From Nereocystis luetkeana (taxonomy: Eukaryota > Sar > Phaeophyceae > Laminariales > Laminariaceae): a stretch of DNA of 64,000 nt. Both the position numbers and the translations under genes were made by a program. Location: positions 6,878,988 through 6,942,987 of the forward strand of contig JARUPZ010000005.1 in the NCBI GenBank assembly GCA_031213475.1, read 5' to 3'. Shown here piece after piece: positions 23,558-64,000 of the stretch. The notes below the pieces were generated by a model, which worked only from the letters and a program-made list of their open reading frames with translations, did no database searches and was not told the DNA's origin. The first letter of the stretch is position 1; the number at the start of each line of letters is the position of its first letter.

Positions 23558-23670
23558 ATGGGGGGGACCATAGTAAATAGGAACCTATGGTATACACAAA
23601 AACCTATATACCTGGTACTTCGCTGTGTTTGCTGACAATATTTGGGTGTACTTAGTATGGCCCCCCGTAA
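23558..23670 (+). mobile_element. MITE-A copy
   Basis: GGGGGGACCATAGTAAATAG at the left, AGTATGGCCCCCCGTAATA at the right. The interior is altered near TACCTGGTACTTCG. Confidence 0.8.
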
Positions 23671-24122
23671 TAGTAGGGGCGTATAATATTCTCGTGCGAT
23701 TACGTGATGTCTATAGATGTTCCCTTTTTACGCTTTTGGCCTGGGTGTTATTCCCTAGCAGGCACGGTGGTTTTTTCCTAGCTAAATCGTGCGAGAGGGG
23801 TCTTTTCTTCCCCAAAAGCAAAAAAAAAAAAAAAAAAAAGTGTCCGGCCTGGCCGCTCCGCTTTGTATTTCCAAAAAATCGGCTCATCACCAGGGCGTCT
23901 ATGTATGTATCTGGCGGAGTGTCGGCCTAACAGCGGTCGGCACACAGACGGTAAGGATACTTGTCGTGGGCGCGAGAGGAATACACCTTGACAAAAACAA
24001 CCCTAGCAGGTAAGGACTTATTCGCTCTAGTTACAGCAGTAGAGCAGCAGCATGTCTCAACGTATTCTTTGTAAAGCCCCCCGAGACGGAACGCGAGCAC
24101 ATCGCCACACATACATCAGCAG

Positions 24123-24165
<43 letters not shown>

Positions 24166-25577
24166 GCATATCTGCCAGCTGGGTGATGCACGACAAACAA
24201 TGAGCAGAGACAATCGTGTAAGAAAAAAAAAAAACATACGTGCAGTCCACGTATCAATATTGATAGCACGAAAACATACTGCCGTGAAGCATACTATTTG
24301 CGAGTGTAGTAAGATCGAACTAAAAAAAGGCGAACGAAAAAAGAAAAAAAACGAAACGAAACGAAACGAAAAAAAAAACAGAGACGTTCTTTAATATTTA
24401 ATGCCACTCTCTCGGCCGTGAAAGTTACAATCTCCGCTTTCATGTTCCAACACCAGGTTCAAAAACGGGGACTTTAAATTACGGTGCTACTTATATAAAA
24501 GCAAAAAGGATTTTGTTGGAACCGAGAGTTGGCCCCAACCAAAGGCAACTTTTACCCTTCCGCTGGCCCGACTCAATAATAACTATTAATAGGTTAAAAG
24601 CGGCATCTGGTCAAATTTCGCCACGCAACCTTTGTAGGATAATCCCAAAAGTTTCGTGGGCCGGGTGTCGTATTGATAAGACACCTTGGAAAACAGGCCA
24701 CAAGAATGTAACAACCAAACTGGCTCCAACCAAATTCTTCGCAAGCCCTATATTCGTAACGATATGCACACCAGAGTCCAAGTTATATTCTCTGTTAAGA
24801 GAGGTATATAGTGTATGTATACCAGGTAGGAGAATTGATGTACGTATATACGTACCGGTACCGAAGGTGGGGGGGGGGGGGGGTGGGGGGCAAACCCCCT
24901 TTGCTCGCTTAAAAATCTCTTCTTCCCTTTGATGCTGTTTGTTTCAGCTACTATAGTTACTGAATCCGTTTGAGAGACCACAGGTGTGCCACTTGCGGAA
25001 TATGAGTACATTTGCAGCACTCTTAGAAGTTTCCAGGTATTTTCCAGGAATATTCCAATAATATTTCGGTATGATTCACGTCTTCTATTCCCCCGGATCG
25101 GACCGCCCATGCATATCACAGAACGCCCCTCACCACCAGCAAAAAAAAAACGCAGCCGTGTCGCTCCGATCAAGGACTCTCTTCTCCCCCTCTCCCGCTC
25201 TCTTTGCTGCTGCTGCGGAGCGCGAAGTGTCCTCCACCCTGCCCCCCCCCATCCCTCATTCCCCGCCCCCCCCTAATAGCATGCTGCGGCCGCCACGTTG
25301 CGTGGCCTTGATGAAACAAAATGGGCACGACCTTCGACGCACCACACAATAATGGCTTGCAGGTATCAATCGAAACCCTCACATCCCGCAGCAGAAGCAG
25401 CACCAGCAGCAGCACCAAAGCACCAGGAGCGACAGCAACAGCAACAACAACCGTAACACCAGCAGTAGCAGCAGCAGCAGCAGCCACATCATCGGCAGAA
25501 ACGACAGCAGCAGCAGCAGCAACACCAGCAAAAAGAGCAGCAAAAAACAGCACCACCAGCAAAAGCCACTATCCAAA

Positions 25578-25629
<52 letters not shown>

Positions 25630-27697
25630 GCGGCGGCGGCGGCTGCGACGGCAGGTCTACGAGGAGGATGAAGAAAACCGATACACAATACCTGTACCGT
25701 GGTATACAAAACCGAAAACGAAGCAAACCAGCAGAAACAGCGGCCACCTCCTTCACTTCCTCCCATTCACTACTTACCGCCGTGCGATCACATCGAAAAA
25801 AAAACGAAGGGCGAGAACAAAATAATTTTTAAAAAAAGTCTCCAACCCAAGCTCTTGCGTGAAAAACCCAATTTCGCTCCGTGTTCTCGCCCTCGAGCCT
25901 CGCTTGAAGCACACGACCTTTTCGGGCGTCCGAAACGCGGCCCCGGAAAATTCTTCGGAAAATTCTTCAGAAACTTTTCCAGAACTTTCGTCCGGAAAAT
26001 TAATTCGTGTATCGTACCACGTACTGTTTGCGACTGAATATCACTCGCAGGTCAGCAATTCGTGTGGTGTATGTATATAATACGTGCTTCGCACGGGAAG
26101 GGATTTTCGGTTGAAGTCCCCGGTTTTCAATATGTATCCACCGCCTCCAGCATGCAGGCCCGGTCAAAGCACAATTTGTGCCCGGTCTCTGCGCAACTGG
26201 GGCGCTTGCCAACCTCCCCCCCCCCTCCCCCCCCCCTCCCCCCCCCCTCCCCTCCCCCCTAAAACGGCCTCCCTCCCCATCGTCCCCACGTCATTTCTCC
26301 CGACGATGTACACCGCTGGCATGGCACGGCCAAAGCGCGTCCAAACGCAACAAACCCATAAACTCATACAGTTAAGAACAACAACAACAAGAACAACAGA
26401 ACACGAACGAGCAAAACAAAAACAAAAAAACACACACACAATACACAATAAACAATACACTTTTTTTTTTTTTCGAGTCGCAGCAGAAACGACTTTTTTT
26501 TTGTTTTGTGTTGCTTCACCCCCCCCCCCCCCCCCGCCCCCCCCCCAACCTAACTCCCAACCTAATCCAGCCCCGACACAACGAGCTCAAAATGAAACGA
26601 ACGGAAAACATCGTACAGAGTGGTGCCGGTCCCTCTACGACCGTGCGGGGTACATATACGCCAACCAACAATACCAGCACTATAGCGGCAATCGGCACTA
26701 CCACGCGCACTGCCACCATGGTCAATCCCATCTTTAGTGCCGAGCGATTTCACAGGTGCTAGAGCGGGGAGTCGGCACTATAGAGGGACCACTACCGTGC
26801 CATATACTCAAGTTACTGTACCACGTACTGCTGCTGCTGCTGCTACTGCTGCTGCTGCTATTGCTGCTACTGCTGTGGTGGTGGTCAAACTGAAATGGCA
26901 CTCCTGCACAGCGGTACGTATTTGAATTACGTATTGAATGTCAAAAGTCTTGAGAAAATCAAAACTCGATCGGTCGGTCGATCGATCACAACGCGCACCG
27001 AACGAAAAAAGAAGAAAGAAAAAAAAAAGGAGGAAAAAAAAAGAGAAGCACAATCGAACCGATCGGCCACATATGTCGTTGTCCGACTCATCTGATAACA
27101 AAAAAAAGCAAACAAAAAAAAAAAAAAAAAAAACTTGTACTGCAACCTACTGCGTGTGCGAGAGGTATAATGTATGTAAGCCAACTTCGAAGGGAGGTAC
27201 TGAGTGAGGTACTGACACATGGGTCAACGAACCAACCAATGGTACGAGTATGGAATAATGAAAGGAAGACTGATTGTACACTAACGTTAAAACTACTAAC
27301 GTTAAAAATGGGCAACTGGAGCCGAGGATAGGATCGCCCTGCCCCCCGCATGTCCCCTCGTTTGAAGAAGGGGAACGAGGGACACGGGTATCCAAGATGA
27401 GCCACCACAATATCATCAATCAGCTCGATAACCCTCAACGAAGGACCTTGGACATCTTCAAGATGAAACGTGAGTAGCGCATGACGGAACACTGGAATGA
27501 TTCTCTCACAATGACCGCGGCATTTCATCATTTCATCACGCAAACAAAAAACACCAGTTCTCCCCCACGATAAAAAAAAAAAAAACACACACACACACAC
27601 ACACACGCGAAAAAAAAAAAAAAAATCGCATGGTTCTCTCTCACGTGCATGAACAAGAATGTCTCGGGGACAAAACACGATCGATCTCCCGATGGCC
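23671..27697. other. No gene supported; simple repeats
   Basis: Holds A runs (23820), (ATC)n at 24123-24165, a G run near 24869, CAG-rich DNA at 25380-25635, C-rich DNA at 26215-26260 and 26517-26546, a CTG/CTA run at 26828-26880 and a CA run at 27585-27606. The plus frame 24513-24930 is open but unrecognised. A short plus frame ending at a good donor (AAC|GTGAGT, about 27470) looks exon-like but stands alone. Confidence 0.45.
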
Positions 27698-27797
27698 NNN
27701 NNNNNNNNNNNNNNNNNNNNNNNNNNNNNNNNNNNNNNNNNNNNNNNNNNNNNNNNNNNNNNNNNNNNNNNNNNNNNNNNNNNNNNNNNNNNNNNNN
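27698..27797. other. Assembly gap (100 N)
   Basis: Exactly 100 N, the conventional size for a gap of unknown length. It lies just beyond the last recognised exon of the phosphatase gene and next to a 40-bp minisatellite, which probably caused the break. Confidence 0.98.
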
Positions 27798-27806
27798 CGC
27801 TCCGTT

Positions 27807-27953
27807 GCCCATCATTTTCATCTTTTTGTCTCAACAGAACAACGATGCCATCATTTTCATCATCTTGTCTCACCAGAACAACGCTGCCCATAATTTTCAT
27901 CATCTTGTCTCACCACGAACAACGATGCAATATTTTTCATCTTTTTGTCTCAC

Positions 27954-27965
<12 letters not shown>
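27807..27965 (-). repeat. 40-bp minisatellite over a splice donor
   Basis: Four units of 39-41 bp each carry, on the minus strand, CGTTGTTCTG followed by GTGAGAC or a one-base variant. The most upstream one is the end of the last recognised phosphatase exon and its likely donor. The others repeat that exon-intron junction toward the gap. Confidence 0.8.
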
Positions 27966-61738
<33,773 letters not shown>

Positions 61739-62052
61739 GGCAGAGAATCGCGCGGCCCGACGGGTCACGCTCAGGGGATAAATCCCACCTGTTTTTGTCC
61801 CTCTCCGCCAGTGGCCACAGGAGCTCGTTGGACACCTGCTCTGGTCCGCTGTTTGGTTCCTTTGATCGTTCTTGTCGCGTTGCTAAAAAAACTTCAAAGT
61901 TGGGTCAAAACTAACACCCTCTGCAAACACGCCTTGCAATGAGCATGAACACTTTGGTGCAGGGAGACAGCGAGGATGCACCTCGCACTACCTTTGTTCC
62001 TCTCTGTGTACGTGTGCTCTGATCCTGTTGCCATCGTCCTAAACCGGCGGCG
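61739..62052. promoter_or_regulatory. Divergent promoter region, 314 bp
   Basis: Separates the phosphatase start (61738, minus) from the ATG at 62053 (plus). No TATA box is obvious. The spacing and the head-to-head arrangement suggest shared control; this is inference only. Confidence 0.4.
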
Positions 62053-62202
62053 ATGGCGGAAGAAGGTGAAATGTCGGCCCCTGCGGAAGATGCTATGGAC
62101 GCCGCGAAGGTCGGAGATCAGCATCGGATCAGGTTGTACCTGGACCGATTCGGTGGAAACGTCAATCTGAGGGACCGTGAGACGCAAGGCACACTCCTCC
62201 AC
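62053..62202 (+). CDS. First exon of an ankyrin-like or unknown protein
   Basis: ATG in a good context (GGCGATGGCG) opens MAEEGEMSAPAEDAMDAAKV and continues RLYLDRFGGNVNLRDRETQGTLLH to donor CAC|GTAAGC, phase 0. The end (NVNLRD..GTLLH) resembles the turn and first helix of an ankyrin repeat, whose next exon would begin like AA..GH. I could not place that exon with confidence. The gene would run off or near the right side of the window. It is divergent from the phosphatase. Confidence 0.45.
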
Positions 62203-62496
62203 GTAAGCAAGTACGGCGGCCTATGCTCACAGCTCGGGATCGCTGTCCCAGAAGATACGGCAGATATCCCTGGCTACGTTCCTGTGGGGTTGCATAAGTA
62301 GGCGTGCCAGGGGGCATTCAGCCAGCGTCTGTACGTATGAGCTTGTAGAGCTACGGAAGATGTTCCTTCGATTTTCAATATTCAATTTTCAAAGTTCAAG
62401 TTTTGCACCCCCTATCGCAAATATAATACTCGGTTTGGTATTAATATCGAATCATTACACTCCCTATATTCCCGTACATAGTAGTATTACTGTCCC

Positions 62497-62846
62497 TGGT
62501 GGGCGAGGCTCGAAGGGTGCCCAGCGCCCAGCTGCTGCGTTGCCGTCTGGCTTTGCACGAGGCTCTCAGGGCTCTAGGTATACAGGTAGATGCAGATTCA
62601 TGGGTGCTATCATACGCTTATACTATGCACGTTCGTACAGCTATCAATATTCGTAGTGCTGCTGTGCTCGTGCCACCACTCTGCCGTGCCCAAGAGTTGT
62701 CCCCGCTCTCCCTATTTCCCCTCTCTCTGTCCGCTTGCCGCCCCATGCATCATTTCAATCCTCATCAACCATAATCATACGTCCATTCCAGACTCTTCCC
62801 GTCATGGACGAGGTCTGCCTCTTTCTCTCGCTTCTTTCCGTTGTGT
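62497..62846 (+). CDS. Candidate further exons of the plus-strand gene
   Basis: About 62497-62577 reads LVGEARRVPSAQLLRC then LALHEALRAL, with donor CTAG|GTATAC. 62792-62846 follows acceptor CCATTCCAG and has donor TGTGT|GTAAGA; joined in phase 1 it would read DSSRHGRGLPLSLASFRC. The link to the exon at 62053 does not fit in phase with the acceptors I tried, so this is tentative. Confidence 0.25.
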
Positions 62847-63065
62847 GTAAGAGTACTCGTACAGCAACATGTATTAATCGTACACGTTGCAACAACAGCT
62901 TGCTGTCTTACATCGAGTAACGGTTGATGCTGTTGAGTACATCCTCGGTAGTTCCTGAGTTCAGGGTTCAGAATTCAGACGACGTTGGCCTACGGCGGTA
63001 GTCCTACACTATCCTTCACCCGAGTACGTACATAACCCGCAAACTCTATTTGGTGGTAGTGTTGT

Positions 63066-63166
63066 GGTTAGGAACCCTTCGAGGGCTGCAATTCCGTTCT
63101 ACTGTAGGGGCAAAACTACCTACAATTAGAATGGTTTGTCTTCAAAACGGGACTGCAGTCCTATTA
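63066..63166. mobile_element. MITE-B copy (diverged)
   Basis: GGAACCCTTCGAGGGCTGCA, TAGGGGCAAAACTACC and TTCAAAACGGGACTGCAGTC follow the family order. Confidence 0.65.
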
Positions 63167-63833
63167 ATAATTCGTCGTTGTCTGTCTTCGCAATATCACC
63201 GCTGTACCTGGTACAAAACAAGCCTGTTCATCTTTCTCGCTACCCCGATTCTCTTTTCTTTTATCATATACGACTGCCATCCGGCACACCCAGGGCTCAG
63301 GGTACGCTGATACCCCGTACCTGGCAGTCCGTAGTCGTACCTGGCAGTCCGTTGTCGTGCATGGCACGTACGTAGTGATTATCCCAGCTAGAGAGAAAGT
63401 GCGGCTGGTGTACACAGTCCCCAGCAGCTCAAGTTGCAGCAGCTTGAGCTTCACCGTTCATACTGATGTAGACTACGCACGCACCTGGTACAGCTTTGCC
63501 TTCAGCAGTATACCCGTATCCATGCAATGCTGAAACGTACGATGTGCGATGTACGAAATGTGCATGATGCACGAGGAGGAGACCAATATGAAAATATCAC
63601 GCAGTAGCACTGGAAGCTACTGTATGTTCTACACGAGCATGAAATGCCTACCGCAATGCTTCGTGTACTGGTGTACGACTCCATGCCGGCAGTTCGAACA
63701 GCACCTTGTTCAGCGGTACTACTCGTACAGCACCCCAGTCTTCACAGGGAGTGCTTGGAGATGAGAGCTGAGAGCTTTACGTACGTACTACAGCAGTGCA
63801 GAACCTGGTACGGCCGTGTGTGTTGTTCGCATT

Positions 63834-63905
63834 TACCCCTTTTAGACTGCACTCCCGTTTTAGGCGCAGTTGGGGATAAACCACTTGGAATTAGAGTGAG
63901 ATACG
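63834..63905. mobile_element. MITE-B left half
   Basis: TTACCCCTTTTAGACTGCAC, TCCCGTTTTAGG and GGGGATAAACCACTTGGAAT; the right arm is missing. Confidence 0.6.
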
Positions 63906-63939
63906 TGTTTCTGGACAGTGCAGTACTACAAGAGTTGGA

Positions 63940-64000
63940 CCCTTCATGTCTGCCCGTCGGCATCAAGCATACCAGGTATATTCCCAGTGTCCGTGCTCTA
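63940..64000 (+). repeat. Family C fragment at the window edge
   Basis: TGTCTGCCCGTCGGCATCAA and CCCAGTGTCCGTGCTCTA resemble the family C block CTACCCGTCGACATCCAGCA plus CCAGTGTCCGTGCCGATT. It continues beyond the window. Confidence 0.5.

Larger units (their letters stand above)
62847..64000. other. No gene supported; repeat remnants
   Basis: Contains two MITE-B remnants, several TACCTGGTA-type palindromes and a family C fragment at the right edge. Short open frames here show no domain. Confidence 0.45.

Noticed and set aside
24120-24170. Possible CRISPR-like or regular array
   Set aside because: It is a plain (ATC)n microsatellite without spacers; no CRISPR is expected in this eukaryotic sequence.
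24513-24932. Plus-strand frame of 139 codons
   Set aside because: It is not low complexity, but has no recognisable motif, ends in a poly-Gly run from a G tract, and lacks splice context.
27274-27477. Plus-strand exon-like frame ending at AAC|GTGAGT (HHNIINQLDNPQRRTLDIF)
   Set aside because: The composition and donor look good, but no acceptor partner or family could be identified and the assembly gap follows; not enough to call a gene.

Overview
This is eukaryotic nuclear DNA. It has GT-AG introns, genes split into short exons kilobases apart, several families of short interspersed elements, very long simple repeats and one 100-N assembly gap (27698-27797). The taxon cannot be fixed from sequence alone. 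A protist or alga with a repeat-rich genome is my best guess, at low confidence.

Region by region. 1-1130 holds a 273-bp tandem repeat and a second diverged repeat. 4022-8209 is a complete-looking non-autonomous LTR retroelement with 852-bp LTRs and a 5-bp target duplication; its interior carries a degenerate array of hairpins whose stems co-vary. 8563-10985 is a 2.4-kb purine-only microsatellite, (GAA)n then (GAAGGA)n. 16210-18437 (+) is a two-exon MDR-type dehydrogenase gene. 18.4-27.7 kb is repeat-rich DNA without a gene I can support.

From 61738 down to about 27954 on the minus strand runs one very large gene for a PP2C/PPM protein phosphatase. It resembles PPM1G: an MG start, the MEDAH, DGHGG, GCT, GDSR, NGNLNLSRSIGD and GGDNMT blocks, and an acidic insert. 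At least ten exons can be placed by protein motifs and matching splice phases, and introns reach 12.3 kb. The introns carry most of the mobile elements in the window. One exon needs a frame shift to read through, so the copy is either damaged or mis-assembled there. The gene starts 314 bp from a divergent plus-strand reading frame (62053), which suggests a shared promoter region.

Four repeat families matter most. MITE-A is about 105 bp, with TIR TTACGGGGGACC and TA target duplication, in roughly 28 full or partial copies. MITE-B is about 97 bp, a near-palindrome with TTAACCCTTTTAG ends and TTAA target, in about 15 copies. A tRNA-derived SINE of about 340 bp has two full copies. Family D is about 240 bp and is joined to poly-G tracts. 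MITE-A copies repeatedly nest inside other MITE-A copies at the same central TA. All boundaries were read by eye and no search was run.
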